Counted from the first letter of the stretch, positions 55,612 to 64,000 are shown. The stretch is 64,000 bases of DNA from Pseudomonas sp. M47T1 (GCF_000263855.1 NZ_AJWX01000023.1:1-64000), one strand, 5' to 3'. Numbers and translations: made by a program. Notes: generated by a model from the sequence alone, not told the origin.

Positions 55612-56517
55612 TCAACCCTTGCCTTTGGTACGGGTCAGGTTCGGGCCGCCATTCTTTTCCAGGTGTTCGATGATCATCCCGGCCACGTCCTTGCCGGTGG
55701 TGACTTCGATGCCTTCCAGGCCCGGCGAGGAGTTGACCTCCATCACCAGTGGCCCGTGATTGGAGCGCAGAATATCCACGCCTGCAACGCTCAGGCCCAT
55801 GACCTTGGCCGCACGGATGGCGGTCATGCGCTCTTCGGGGGTGATCTTGATCAGGCTTGCGCTGCCACCGCGGTGAAGGTTGGAGCGGAACTCGCCCGGC
55901 TTGGCCTGGCGCTTCATCGAGGCAATCACCTTGTCACCCACCACGAAGCAGCGGATGTCGGCGCCACCGGCTTCCTTGATGTACTCCTGCACCATGATGT
56001 TCTGCTTCAAGCCCATGAAGGCCTCGATCACCGACTCTGCCGCCTTGGTGGTCTCGCACAGCACCACGCCGATGCCCTGGGTGCCTTCCAGCACCTTGAT
56101 GACCAGGGGGGCGCCGTTGACCATCTGGATCAGGTCGGGAATGTCATCCGGGGAGTGGGCAAAACCGGTAACCGGCAAGCCGATGCCCCGGCGGGACAGC
56201 AATTGCAGCGAGCGCAGCTTGTCCCGCGAGCGGGCGATGGCCACGGACTCGTTGAGCGGGAACACACCCATCATCTCGAACTGGCGCAATACCGCGCAGC
56301 CATAGAACGTGACCGATGCGCCGATGCGCGGAATCACTGCATCGAACCCTTCCAGCGGCTTGCCGCGATAGTGGATCTGCGGCTTGTGGCTGGCGATGTT
56401 CATGTAGGCGCGCAAGGTATCGATCACTACCATTTCATGCCCGCGCGCAACCCCGGCTTCAACCAGGCGGCGGGTGGAATACAGACGCGGGTTCCGCGAC
56501 AGCACAGCGATCTTCAT
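55612..56517 (-). CDS. rimK: RimK, alpha-L-glutamate ligase for ribosomal protein S6
   Basis: The 301-residue ATP-grasp enzyme adds glutamate residues to the C-terminus of ribosomal protein S6. It begins MKIAVLSRNPRLYSTRRLVE, with VIPRIGASVTFYGCAVLRQFE near residue 60, ATP-grasp KVLEGTQGIGVVL near 140, GADIRCFVVGDKVIA near 185 and MEVNSSPGLEGIE near 260. It overlaps the upstream rimB-like gene by 4 bp (ATGA). In P. fluorescens, RimK with RimA and RimB alters the proteome for environmental adaptation. Confidence 0.96.
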   Translation of the reverse strand: MKIAVLSRNPRLYSTRRLVEAGVARGHEMVVIDTLRAYMNIASHKPQIHYRGKPLEGFDAVIPRIGASVTFYGCAVLRQFEMMGVFPLNESVAIARSRDKLRSLQLLSRRGIGLPVTGFAHSPDDIPDLIQMVNGAPLVIKVLEGTQGIGVVLCETTKAAESVIEAFMGLKQNIMVQEYIKEAGGADIRCFVVGDKVIASMKRQAKPGEFRSNLHRGGSASLIKITPEERMTAIRAAKVMGLSVAGVDILRSNHGPLVMEVNSSPGLEGIEVTTGKDVAGMIIEHLEKNGGPNLTRTKGKG

Positions 56518-57146
56518 GCAACACCTGTGGAAGAGGTAGTAGAGGCCGGAAAAGCCGGCTTGTCTTGAACGTAGGTAACGCCTGGGTTGACCACCAGTTG
56601 GCCATGGACCAGGGCCTTGGAGCCCAGCAGCAGGCGATAGCGCATCGCCTTGCGGCAGGCGAGGGTAAATTCGACCTGCCATACCCGGTCACCCAGCGCC
56701 AACGTGGTGCGGATGACGTAGCGGGTCTGGGCGTGGCCGTTGGAGCTCTTGATGGTTTTCATGGCCACTAGTGGCGCTTCGCAGCGTCGGTGGCGCAGTT
56801 GCACGACCGAGCCCAGGTGCGCGTTGAAGCGCACCCATTGCTCGCCGTCACGCTCAAAGGTTTCTATTTCCGTGGCGTGAAGGCTGGACGTGCTGGCGCC
56901 GGTATCGATCTTGGCGCGCAGGCCGGCGACCCCCAGGTCGGGAAGCGCCACCCACTCGCGCAGGCCGATAACGGTCAAATGATCAAATGTCTTCAATGGG
57001 GCAACCGAGGTGTAAAAGGTTTCTGATCGCAGCATAGCCGCCGTGAAGGCGGCGCGGTGCGACCCATGGTGCAAAGCGCGGTATTCACGCAGAAACCGAT
57101 GCAAATGGCGATAGATATTGAGTGGCAAGCTGAAGATTTCGTTCAT
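56514..57146 (-). CDS. rimB: RimB-like retropepsin-type protease
   Basis: The 210-residue protein carries the aspartyl motif AKIDTGASTSSLHA near residues 75-88 that defines bacterial retropepsin-like RimB, plus a LLLGSKALVHG segment near 175. In P. fluorescens RimB regulates RimK activity. AGGA lies 8 bases before the ATG at 57146. The protease domain seems to begin around residue 50, after an N-terminal helix-rich extension; a TTG near residue 51 could be an alternative start for a short RimB, and the first part might correspond to a separate rimA. Confidence 0.85.
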   Translation of the reverse strand: MNEIFSLPLNIYRHLHRFLREYRALHHGSHRAAFTAAMLRSETFYTSVAPLKTFDHLTVIGLREWVALPDLGVAGLRAKIDTGASTSSLHATEIETFERDGEQWVRFNAHLGSVVQLRHRRCEAPLVAMKTIKSSNGHAQTRYVIRTTLALGDRVWQVEFTLACRKAMRYRLLLGSKALVHGQLVVNPGVTYVQDKPAFPASTTSSTGVA

Positions 57147-57264
57147 CCGTTGCGTCCTGAAGGCTGTCCGTAGCTGGTTCAGACTTTAAACGCACGGCTT
57201 CTTACCTTGCATCCGACAGGCACGGTAGTACAGTTCCATTAAAGTCCTGAGTCGAGGTTTTGCG

Positions 57265-57660
57265 GTGGCACAAAAACAGGAAGAGGACGACAAGGTTCGT
57301 CTCGATAAATGGTTGTGGGCGGCGCGTTTCTATAAAACGCGCGCCTTGGCCAAGGCGGCGATCGAAGGCGGCAAGGTGCACTGGCGCGGCGAGCGCTGCA
57401 AGCCGGGCAAAGAACCCAGGGTGGGTGACGAGTTTGTCCTGCGCACCGGGTTCGACGAGCGCACGGTAGTAGTCAAGGCCCTGTCGGTGGTGCGCAAGGG
57501 TGCGCCCGAGGCCCAGCTACTTTATGAAGAGACACCACAAAGCGTGGCAAAGCGCGAGGAAGCCGCGCAGATGCGCAAGGCTGGCTCGCTGGGTGTAACC
57601 ACCGATGGGCGGCCGACCAAGAAACAGCGTCGGCAGCTCCATCAGTTTCACAGCGACTAG
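57265..57660 (+). CDS. hslR: HslR (Hsp15), S4-domain RNA-binding heat shock protein
   Basis: The 131-residue protein starts with GTG and GAGG upstream, and has an S4 domain: VRLDKWLWAARFYKTRALAKAAIEGGKV near residues 11-38, with a C-terminal basic tail. Hsp15 binds free 50S subunits carrying a nascent chain and frees the blocked tRNA. In E. coli it is next to hslO, as here but with a membrane phosphatase gene on the opposite strand between them. Its stop overlaps the PAP2 gene stop in a CTAG. Confidence 0.94.
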   Translation: MAQKQEEDDKVRLDKWLWAARFYKTRALAKAAIEGGKVHWRGERCKPGKEPRVGDEFVLRTGFDERTVVVKALSVVRKGAPEAQLLYEETPQSVAKREEAAQMRKAGSLGVTTDGRPTKKQRRQLHQFHSD

Positions 57661-58454
57661 GCGCTGACCACGCTCAGGCAGCGTACCAGTGGCAGGCGTT
57701 GCAGCACACGGAACAGCGGCTGCGTCACGCGCAGCAACCAGCCCGACACGCCGGCGGCAAACGGGGTGTAGTAACCCCAGCCCAGCGCCAGCAGGGCCAT
57801 GGCCACGCCGCCGATGTAGTCGTCCTGGCCCCAGTGGGCGCCGGCGACCAGGCGCGGCATTGAAAACAGCAGTACCAGACCCCAAATTACCAGGTACTGG
57901 CCGAAACGGCGGGCGAAAATGCTCATGAACATGCCCCAGATCAGCAGCACGGAGGCGTGATCGCCAGGGAAGCTCTGGTTCGAACCATCCTTTAGCTCCA
58001 GGTGCGAATCAATGTGCGGGTACAGGTCGCTCAGGCGAATGGCGTCGCTGAGCACCAGCGACGGGCTATGGTGCTGCCAGCCCATGGCGTCGCACACCTT
58101 GTCGAACAGCGCACGGATCACCAGCAGCAGAACCAGCATCGACACGAAGGCCAGGGTGGCCTGGCGGGCATGGATGGCTTCGATCACCCAGTCGCCGCGA
58201 ATCAGCAGGGACAGCAGGATCAGGCCGACAATGATGTCGAACGGTCGCATGCTGGAAACCGCCCAGATCGAGCGCCACACCACGTGGTCGGCCAAAGGCT
58301 GGTTGAGCAGATGGAACAGCCATTCGTCGAAAGATGTAAAAAGCGCATGGCCGGCCGGCAGCAACCACAGACCGATCAGCCCGAAGGCGATTAGATTACA
58401 GAGTAGAAGGCCTCGTACGTTCCACCTTGCTTGGAACAGTGCGGGTTTGTTCAT
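57657..58454 (-). CDS. PAP2-family membrane phosphatase
   Basis: The 265-residue protein has about six membrane helices and the catalytic motifs FPGDHAS near residue 167 and PRLVAGAHWGQDD near 200 (His-x3-Asp), matching membrane PAP2 lipid phosphatases, with an upstream Lys in KDGSNQ. The classical PSGH motif is replaced by PGDH, as in lipid A- and undecaprenyl phosphate-type members. The lipid substrate cannot be inferred. It overlaps hslR at their stops. Confidence 0.9.
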   Translation of the reverse strand: MNKPALFQARWNVRGLLLCNLIAFGLIGLWLLPAGHALFTSFDEWLFHLLNQPLADHVVWRSIWAVSSMRPFDIIVGLILLSLLIRGDWVIEAIHARQATLAFVSMLVLLLVIRALFDKVCDAMGWQHHSPSLVLSDAIRLSDLYPHIDSHLELKDGSNQSFPGDHASVLLIWGMFMSIFARRFGQYLVIWGLVLLFSMPRLVAGAHWGQDDYIGGVAMALLALGWGYYTPFAAGVSGWLLRVTQPLFRVLQRLPLVRCLSVVSA

Positions 58455-58564
58455 AAGATACCTCTATGTCAGACAGAGCGATCCGCACCAGGCTGGTGCT
58501 CTAAAGCGGGCTTTTATAGGCCCTTGTAAACATCTTGTCACTATTATCAGATACCCAGACCTCT

Positions 58565-59467
58565 ATGCACGACACACCGGATACCGATTACAGCCAACGT
58601 TTCATCTTCGACGAATGCGACATTCGTGGTGAGATGGTTTCCCTTGAGCGCAGCTACGCCGAAGTGCTGGCCAAGCATCCGTACCCGGAGCCGGTTGCCC
58701 AACTGCTGGGCGAGTTCATGGCGGCGGCCGCGCTGCTGGTGGGCACCCTCAAGTTCGACGGGTTGCTGATCCTGCAGGCGCGTTCCGATGGTCCGGTGCC
58801 GCTGCTGATGATCGAGTGCTCCAGCGAACGCGACATTCGCGGGCTGGCGCGCTACGAGGCCGAGGGCATCACCCCCGGCGCTTCCCTGGGCGAACTGATG
58901 CCCAACGGTGTACTGGCAATGACCGTAGACCCTAACAAGGGCCAGCGCTACCAGGGCATCGTCGAATTGGACGGCGCCGACCTGTCGGAATGCTTCACCA
59001 ACTACTTCAAGATGTCCGAACAGCTGGGTACCCGCTTCTGGCTCAACGCCAACGGCTCCCGTGCACGCGGCATGCTGTTGCAGCAATTGCCGGCCGACAA
59101 GCTCAAGGACGCCGAAGAGCGTGAAGCCAGCTGGCAGGATGCAACCGTGTTGGCCGGTACCCTGACCGCCGAAGAGCTGCTGGGCCTGGACAACGAGACC
59201 GTCCTGCACCGCCTGTACCACGACCAGGCCGTGCGTCTGTTCGATGTGCAACCGCTGCGCTTCCGTTGCAGTTGTTCGCGCGAGCGCTCGGCCCGTGCAC
59301 TGGTCAGCCTGGGCGAGGCCGATGCTCAGGAACTGGTGCTGGAGCGTGGTGGCGTGATCGAGATCGATTGCCAGTTTTGTAGCGAACGCTATCTCTTTGA
59401 TAGCACTGAAGTTACTCAACTTTTCGCCGGCGGTGGGTTGGAAGTGCCGTCAGATACCCGGCACTGA
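58565..59467 (+). CDS. hslO: Hsp33 redox-regulated chaperone
   Basis: The 300-residue protein has the chaperone domain (YSQRFIFDECDIRGEMVSLERSYAEVL) and C-terminal zinc Cys motifs CSC near residue 237 and CQFC near 269, as in E. coli Hsp33 (CxC, CxxC). Oxidation releases zinc and activates the protein. The ATG at 58565 lies inside a longer frame from 58535. It follows the divergent PAP2 gene. Confidence 0.95.
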   Translation: MHDTPDTDYSQRFIFDECDIRGEMVSLERSYAEVLAKHPYPEPVAQLLGEFMAAAALLVGTLKFDGLLILQARSDGPVPLLMIECSSERDIRGLARYEAEGITPGASLGELMPNGVLAMTVDPNKGQRYQGIVELDGADLSECFTNYFKMSEQLGTRFWLNANGSRARGMLLQQLPADKLKDAEEREASWQDATVLAGTLTAEELLGLDNETVLHRLYHDQAVRLFDVQPLRFRCSCSRERSARALVSLGEADAQELVLERGGVIEIDCQFCSERYLFDSTEVTQLFAGGGLEVPSDTRH

Positions 59468-59578
59468 AACGTTTAAGTAGCGCGTGATCGCGTAAGTGCC
59501 GCCGGGTTAATGCCGTTTCGACAGGAGGCCCCTACTATTTCTGGACGTTTCTGGCATAATCCGGCCCACTTTTAGAGC

Positions 59579-59606
59579 TGTAGTAGTTTTTTTGTCTCTA
59601 CTACAA
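59579..59606. promoter_or_regulatory. Inverted repeat with a HexR-like site in the pckA leader
   Basis: TGTAGTAG (59579-59586) and CTACTACA (59598-59605) form an inverted repeat. Within it TTGT-N7-ACAA (59592-59606) matches the HexR consensus TTGT-N7/8-ACAA. HexR controls glucose genes in Pseudomonas and pckA in some gammaproteobacteria. The hairpin could also act on the leader RNA. Binding is inferred. Confidence 0.55.
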
Positions 59607-59646
59607 AACGTTTGGAGTACTCGGCCCTGGGCCGACGGGGAACCTC

Positions 59647-61191
59647 ATGACGCAAGCTAATAACACCGTGTACACCGATCTGAGCATCGATGAGCTGGTA
59701 CAAGAAGCCCTGAAGCGCGGTGAAGGCGAGCTTGCCGACACCGGCGCGCTGGTCGTGAAAACAGGTCACCGTACCGGCCGTTCGCCGGTTGACCGCTTTA
59801 TCGTTGAAGAAGCCTCCACTCAGGCCGCCATTGCCTGGGGCCCGATCAACCGCAAGTTCCCCGCCGACAAGTTCGACGCCCTGTGGGACCGCGTCGCTGC
59901 CTATCTGGGCGAGCGCGAGCGGTTTGTCTCCCACGTTCACGTAGGCTCTGACGAAGCGCACTACCTCGCCGTCAAGATGACCACCGAGACCGCCTGGCAC
60001 AACCTGTTCGGCCGTTGCCTGTTCATCAACCCGGAGCACTACAACCCGGGCGCCAAGCAGGAATGGCAAGTCATGAACGCCCCGTGGTTCGTGTGCGAAC
60101 CAGAGCGTGACGGCACCAACTCCGACGGCACTGTGATCATCAACTTTGCCGCCAAGAAAGTACTGATTGCTGGCATGCGTTACGCCGGCGAAATGAAGAA
60201 AGCCATGTTCTCGGTGCAGAACTTCCTGCTGCCGGCTGCCGACGTACTGCCAATGCACTGCGCGGCCAACATGGGCGAAGACGGCGACGTCACCCTGTTC
60301 TTCGGCCTGTCGGGCACCGGCAAGACCACCCTGTCGGCTGACGAAAGCCGTTACCTGATTGGCGACGACGAACACGGTTGGGGCGAAGGTGTTGTCTTCA
60401 ACATCGAAGGCGGCTGCTACGCCAAGTGCATCGACCTGTCCGAGAAGAACGAGCCGGTCATCTGGAAAGCCATCCAGCACGGCGCCGTACTGGAGAACGT
60501 GGTCCTGGACCCGGTCACCAAGAAAGCCGACTACGCCGATGACAGCCTCACCCAGAACAGCCGCGCTGCCTACCCGCGCGAACTGATCGAGAAGCGCGCG
60601 CCGAAGAACCTCGGGGGCGAGCCGAACGCCGTTATCTTCCTGACCTGCGACCTGACCGGCGTGCTGCCGCCAGTGTCCATCCTCAGCGAAGAACAGGCGG
60701 CCTACCACTTCCTGTCCGGCTACACCGCGCTGGTCGGTTCCACTGAAATGGGTTCGGGCGCCGGCATCAAGTCGACCTTCTCCACCTGCTTCGGCGCACC
60801 GTTCTTCCCGCGTCCGGCTGGCGAATACGCCGAACTGCTGATCAAGCGTATCCGTGGCTTCAACTCCAAGGTTTACCTGGTCAATACCGGCTGGACCGGT
60901 GGTGGCTACGGCGTGGGCAAGCGTTTCAATATCCCCACCACCCGTGGCGTGATCGCGGCCATCCAGAGCGGCGCTCTGATCGGCACCGAAACCGAGCACC
61001 TGGACACCATCAACCTGAACGTGCCGAAGGCCGTTCCGGGCGTTGAAACAGTCCTGCTCAACCCACGCAACACCTGGGCGGACAAAGCGGCCTACGACGA
61101 GGCCGCCAACGGCCTGGCCAAGCTGTTCACCGAGAACTTCAAGAAGTTCGACGTCAGCGACGCCATTCGCAGCGCTGGTCCACAGCTGTAA
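59647..61191 (+). CDS. pckA: Phosphoenolpyruvate carboxykinase (ATP)
   Basis: The 514-residue enzyme converts oxaloacetate to PEP in gluconeogenesis. It has GPINRKFPADKF, RYAGEMKKAMF, the kinase loop FFGLSGTGKTTLSAD near residue 220 and GWGEGVVFNIEGGCYAKCI near 245, all typical of the ATP-dependent type. A HexR-like element lies in its 67-base leader. A terminator follows its stop. Confidence 0.97.
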   Translation: MTQANNTVYTDLSIDELVQEALKRGEGELADTGALVVKTGHRTGRSPVDRFIVEEASTQAAIAWGPINRKFPADKFDALWDRVAAYLGERERFVSHVHVGSDEAHYLAVKMTTETAWHNLFGRCLFINPEHYNPGAKQEWQVMNAPWFVCEPERDGTNSDGTVIINFAAKKVLIAGMRYAGEMKKAMFSVQNFLLPAADVLPMHCAANMGEDGDVTLFFGLSGTGKTTLSADESRYLIGDDEHGWGEGVVFNIEGGCYAKCIDLSEKNEPVIWKAIQHGAVLENVVLDPVTKKADYADDSLTQNSRAAYPRELIEKRAPKNLGGEPNAVIFLTCDLTGVLPPVSILSEEQAAYHFLSGYTALVGSTEMGSGAGIKSTFSTCFGAPFFPRPAGEYAELLIKRIRGFNSKVYLVNTGWTGGGYGVGKRFNIPTTRGVIAAIQSGALIGTETEHLDTINLNVPKAVPGVETVLLNPRNTWADKAAYDEAANGLAKLFTENFKKFDVSDAIRSAGPQL

Positions 61192-61207
61192 TAGCGGGTG
61201 CGATCTG

Positions 61208-61235
61208 AAAAACCGCCCTTCGGGGCGGTTTTTTA
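61208..61235 (+). terminator. pckA Rho-independent terminator
   Basis: A stem AACCGCCC and GGGCGGTT around a TTCG tetraloop, with a T-run after it, lies 17 bases after pckA. Confidence 0.92.
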
Positions 61236-61252
61236 TGGTCGCTTTGTAACGG

Positions 61253-62299
61253 TCAAGGCCGCGAGGCCGCGTCCAGGTCCATCAGGCCCTGGCCATAGGC
61301 CTCGGTGTTAGCGTAGATGCCCGTTTTGTTGGCAGTGCTCAGCAAGCGTTCACGCAGTTGCTGTGGTGATTTGTCCGGGTAGCGACTTTGCAGTGCCGCC
61401 AGCGCACCGGCCACCAGCGCCACGGCGGGCGAGGTGCCGGCCGTTTCCACGAACTTGCCGTCCTTGCCGGTGGTCAGCAGGCCAGCGCCCGCATCGCCAC
61501 CAGGCACTGCGATGCACCAGCGTGCTGCCACGCCGCAGTAATTGGACTTGGCGTTGATGGCCGTGCCGTCGCGTTTGAGGGCCACCACCGCCAACCAACC
61601 CTTTTCCAGCTCCGCAATGGCCAACGCCAGCCCGGGTTCGGCCAAGGGTTCACGTTTGAGCTCGTTGCCGGTGGGGAATACAAATACCGCGCCTTGAGCC
61701 ACCAGGTCCCGAGCGCTTTGCAGCGACGCTTCCATGATCTGCTTATAGCGGGCCTCGGTTAACTCGGTGGCGGGTACGGAGTTGGCCCAGGAGTTACTGA
61801 GAATCTTCGCGCCCCGCTCGAAGGCATAGCGCCATGACCCGGCGATTTCCTCGTCGAAGAAGAACGGCTCGTTGTTGTCGCCGAAGCGCATCGGGATCAG
61901 CTGCGCGTCGTAGGCAATGCCGTGCATGCCCCGCTCGTCCTTATTGGCGGCCAGTACCCCGGCCATCTGCGTGCCATGGCCAACTCGGTCGAGGGTGCCG
62001 CTCTGCTTGAGTACGTAGTCATAACCGGGGTCGGCGATGCGGCCCTTGAACGACGGCAAGTCGAGGTTGAGCCCCGAGTCGATCAACGCCACGGTCACGC
62101 CTTCACCGGTGCCGCCTCGCGCGTACAACGCGGAGGCATTCACCACCGCCAGCGCGCCTTGAGCCCGGTATTCGGCTGTTTCGAAGGCCTTACGGTTTTC
62201 GGCGTTGGCCGCACCCATGCAACCCAGCAGTAATGCGGGAATTGCCAGTAGCGGTGGAAGGGGAAAACGTTGACGGAAAATGCGCTGTGCGTCCTGCAT
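61253..62299 (-). CDS. S8-family subtilisin-like serine protease
   Basis: The 348-residue protein has a signal-like N-terminus (PLPPLLAIPALLLGCMGAANA), so it is probably exported or a lipoprotein. The catalytic triad is visible in VALIDSGLN (Asp near 71), VGHGTQMAGVLAAN (His near 107) and ETAGTSPAVALVAG (Ser near 290). The usual GTSMAxP motif is altered to GTSPAVALVAG. There is no C-terminal beta-barrel, so it is not an autotransporter. The start at 62299 is chosen because the upstream 44 codons do not resemble a signal peptide; its ribosome site is weak. Confidence 0.85.
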   Translation of the reverse strand: MQDAQRIFRQRFPLPPLLAIPALLLGCMGAANAENRKAFETAEYRAQGALAVVNASALYARGGTGEGVTVALIDSGLNLDLPSFKGRIADPGYDYVLKQSGTLDRVGHGTQMAGVLAANKDERGMHGIAYDAQLIPMRFGDNNEPFFFDEEIAGSWRYAFERGAKILSNSWANSVPATELTEARYKQIMEASLQSARDLVAQGAVFVFPTGNELKREPLAEPGLALAIAELEKGWLAVVALKRDGTAINAKSNYCGVAARWCIAVPGGDAGAGLLTTGKDGKFVETAGTSPAVALVAGALAALQSRYPDKSPQQLRERLLSTANKTGIYANTEAYGQGLMDLDAASRP

Positions 62300-62493
62300 G
62301 GTATAGCCCTGAAAGAATGGTTCAAGGGCGCAACTATCGGCATTTTTGCTGTGCGGTGCATGGCGGCTGTGTTGCGAGATGTTGTACGGATTCACCGGCT
62401 GAATAAGCCTCATCACACGAATAAAGTTCAAAACCTGCGCGTGCTGTTCTATGGTTTGGGGATTGCCCAGCTACCTTAATCCGAGGATCTGCC

Positions 62494-63729
62494 ATGAGCC
62501 AAAGCACCTACGACATCCAGCGCGCCGCCGTTATCGGGGCCGGAACCATGGGGCGGGGCATTGTCATGTGCCTGGCCGCAGCGGGTATCCAGGTAAAATG
62601 GATGGACAGCAACCCGCAGATGCTCAACCAGGCATTGGAGATCGTTGGGCACACTTGGGCACACAATGTCGAACAGGGGCGCATTGATGACGCCGAGGCG
62701 GCACGACGCCTCGCGCGGATTGGCAAGGTGGCGGATTATGCCGCCATCCATGACGTGGACCTGGTGATCGAAGCGGTGTACGAAAATCTCGAACTCAAGC
62801 AGCAAATATTTCGGGAGCTGGACCGCCTGCTGCAGCCAGGCGCGATTCTGGCCAGCAATACCTCGGCACTGGATATCGATGCCATTGCCGCGGTTACCGG
62901 GCGGCCCGAGCAAGTGCTGGGGCTGCACTTCTTCAGCCCTGCGCACATCATGAAACTGCTGGAGGTGGTACGCGGTGCCAAGACCTCCGCCGACGTGCTG
63001 CAAGCCGGCCTGGAGTTGGGCGAGCGCATGGGTAAGGTCAGCGTGGTGTCGGGCAATTGCCACGGCTTCATCGGCAACCGCATGCTGCATTTCTACGCCA
63101 AGGAGGCGCGGATGATGCTGCTGGAAGGTTCGCTGCCTTTCGAGGTGGACTCGGCGTTGCAGGGGTTCGGCTTCGCCATGGGGCCGTTTCGCATGTACGA
63201 CGTGGTGGGCATCGACCTTGAGTGGCGGGCGCGGCAATTGTCAGGCCAGGGCATGGGCGAGCCCGAGGTGCAGATCGACAACCGCCTGTGCGAGATGGGT
63301 CGGTTTGGTCAGAAAAGCGGCGACGGCTACTACCACTATGAACCCGACAGCCGCCAGGCCGAGCACGATGACGAAGTCGATGCGCTGGTGATTGGCGTAA
63401 GCCACGGCATGGGCTACAACCGTCGCGCCATCGGTGCCGAGGAAATCGTCGACCGTTGCGTGCTGGCGCTGGTCAATGAAGGCGCGAAAATCCTTCAGGA
63501 AGGCATTGCCCAGTCGGCCCATGACATCGACCTGGTGTACCTCAACGGCTATGGCTTTCCCAAGGAAGGCGGCGGTCCCATGGCCTGGGCCGACAAGCAG
63601 GGGTTGGCAGAGATCGAGCGTCGCCTGCTGGAATTCAAGGGGCGCTTCGGCGAGCATTGGCAGCCGGCTGAACTGATCAGCCGCCTGGCCCGCGAGGGCA
63701 GTACGTTTGCACAGGTGACCCACGGATGA
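62494..63729 (+). CDS. 3-hydroxyacyl-CoA dehydrogenase
   Basis: The 411-residue protein has an N-terminal NAD-binding motif AAVIGAGTMGRGIVMCLA, the family block GLHFFSPAHIMKLLEVVRGAKTS near 147 and two 3HCDH C-terminal repeats (GFIGNRMLHFYAKEA near 193; DLVYLNGYGFPKEGGGPMAWAD near 349), a doubled C-domain as in FadB/PaaH-type enzymes. It probably oxidises a 3-hydroxyacyl-CoA in fatty acid or aromatic catabolism. It overlaps the thioesterase gene by 4 bp (ATGA), suggesting a pathway ending in thioester release. Confidence 0.9.
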   Translation: MSQSTYDIQRAAVIGAGTMGRGIVMCLAAAGIQVKWMDSNPQMLNQALEIVGHTWAHNVEQGRIDDAEAARRLARIGKVADYAAIHDVDLVIEAVYENLELKQQIFRELDRLLQPGAILASNTSALDIDAIAAVTGRPEQVLGLHFFSPAHIMKLLEVVRGAKTSADVLQAGLELGERMGKVSVVSGNCHGFIGNRMLHFYAKEARMMLLEGSLPFEVDSALQGFGFAMGPFRMYDVVGIDLEWRARQLSGQGMGEPEVQIDNRLCEMGRFGQKSGDGYYHYEPDSRQAEHDDEVDALVIGVSHGMGYNRRAIGAEEIVDRCVLALVNEGAKILQEGIAQSAHDIDLVYLNGYGFPKEGGGPMAWADKQGLAEIERRLLEFKGRFGEHWQPAELISRLAREGSTFAQVTHG

Positions 63730-64000
63730 ATGACGCAATGCCACAGCGCGAGGATTATCGGTACTTCCAGCCGATCATCACGCGTTGGCACGATAACGAT
63801 GTGTATGGTCACGTCAATAACGTGACCTACTACAGCTTCTTCGACACGGCGGTGAACACCTACCTGATCGAGCAGGGCGGGCTGGATATCCACGACGGCG
63901 GGGTGGTGGGCTTCGTGGTCAGTTCATCCTGCGACTACTTTGCTTCCATTGCCTTTCCCGACCGCATCGAGATAGGCCTGCGCGTGGGCAAGCTGGGCAA
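63726..64000 (+). CDS. Acyl-CoA thioesterase, 4HBT hotdog family (cut by window edge)
   Basis: The visible 91 codons start MNDAMPQREDYRYFQPIITRW. They show the 4HBT motif DNDVYGHVNNVTYYSFFDTAVN near residues 23-45, with the catalytic Asp expected in WHDND. The start overlaps the dehydrogenase stop (ATGA); a second ATG at 63738 is possible. It likely releases CoA from a product of the upstream enzyme. The C-terminal part is beyond the window. Confidence 0.88.
   Translation, partial: MNDAMPQREDYRYFQPIITRWHDNDVYGHVNNVTYYSFFDTAVNTYLIEQGGLDIHDGGVVGFVVSSSCDYFASIAFPDRIEIGLRVGKLG

Overview
This window is a high-GC gammaproteobacterial chromosome segment. Gene content and order point strongly to Pseudomonas, most likely the P. 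putida/P. fluorescens lineages: ppk-ppx-(ABC)-trxA-rho-ubiD, zapA-6S RNA-ygfA, pepP-ubiH-ubiI, gcvTHP, argE-argA-gshA-tex-ompR-envZ-rimKB-hslR-hslO-pckA, plus several REP-like palindromes. That assignment is from recalled synteny and protein motifs; no database search was run. Both ends are cut inside genes: a DUF3304-like gene at the left and a hotdog thioesterase at the right.

Layout. (1) 1-3170: a type VI secretion-like effector unit, with two tandem DUF3304-type lipoproteins (probable immunity proteins) followed by a large DUF2235/Tle1-like lipase; each gene overlaps the next by 16 bp. (2) 3217-7642: small envelope proteins, YaiI, ElbB, a sterol-desaturase-family protein and a DedA protein. 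(3) 7643-11751: polyphosphate metabolism, ppk and ppx facing each other, with a textbook-looking PhoB promoter and a possible 50-codon leader ORF before ppk. (4) 11850-15680: a polar amino acid ABC importer and a divergent FadR-type regulator. (5) 15801-22460: trxA, rho, an OafA-like acyltransferase, ubiD and a flavin/ferredoxin reductase. (6) 22470-27526: an outer-membrane-like protein, ChaC, an orphan alpha/beta hydrolase with distant similarity in motif order to the first-region lipase, a quinone oxidoreductase, an orphan FliL-like protein, an EVE protein and an unlisted 46-residue membrane protein. (7) 27691-33636: ygfA, 6S RNA, zapA and its coiled-coil partner, then ygfB-pepP-ubiH-ubiI. 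(8) 33798-41072: iron ABC binding protein and permease without an ATPase, then gcvT-gcvH-gcvP. (9) 41129-45772: a DUF2388 protein, a lone GspE-type ATPase, an ACT-like small protein divergent from an AsnC regulator, and a CYTH-CHAD phosphatase. (10) 45911-61191: argE, argA, gshA, thioesterase, tex, ompR-envZ, rimB-rimK, hslR, a PAP2 phosphatase, hslO and pckA. (11) 61253-64000: a subtilisin-like protease, then a 3-hydroxyacyl-CoA dehydrogenase coupled to a thioesterase.

Most of the window is ordinary core genome. The parts most worth a second look are the effector/immunity unit at the left edge, the orphan hydrolase at 23946-25079, the ppk control region (Pho box, leader ORF), the palindrome that gives ppk and ppx the same C-terminus, a HexR-like site in the pckA leader, and several short inverted repeats in promoters. 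No CRISPR array, insertion sequence, prophage, tRNA or rRNA was seen.
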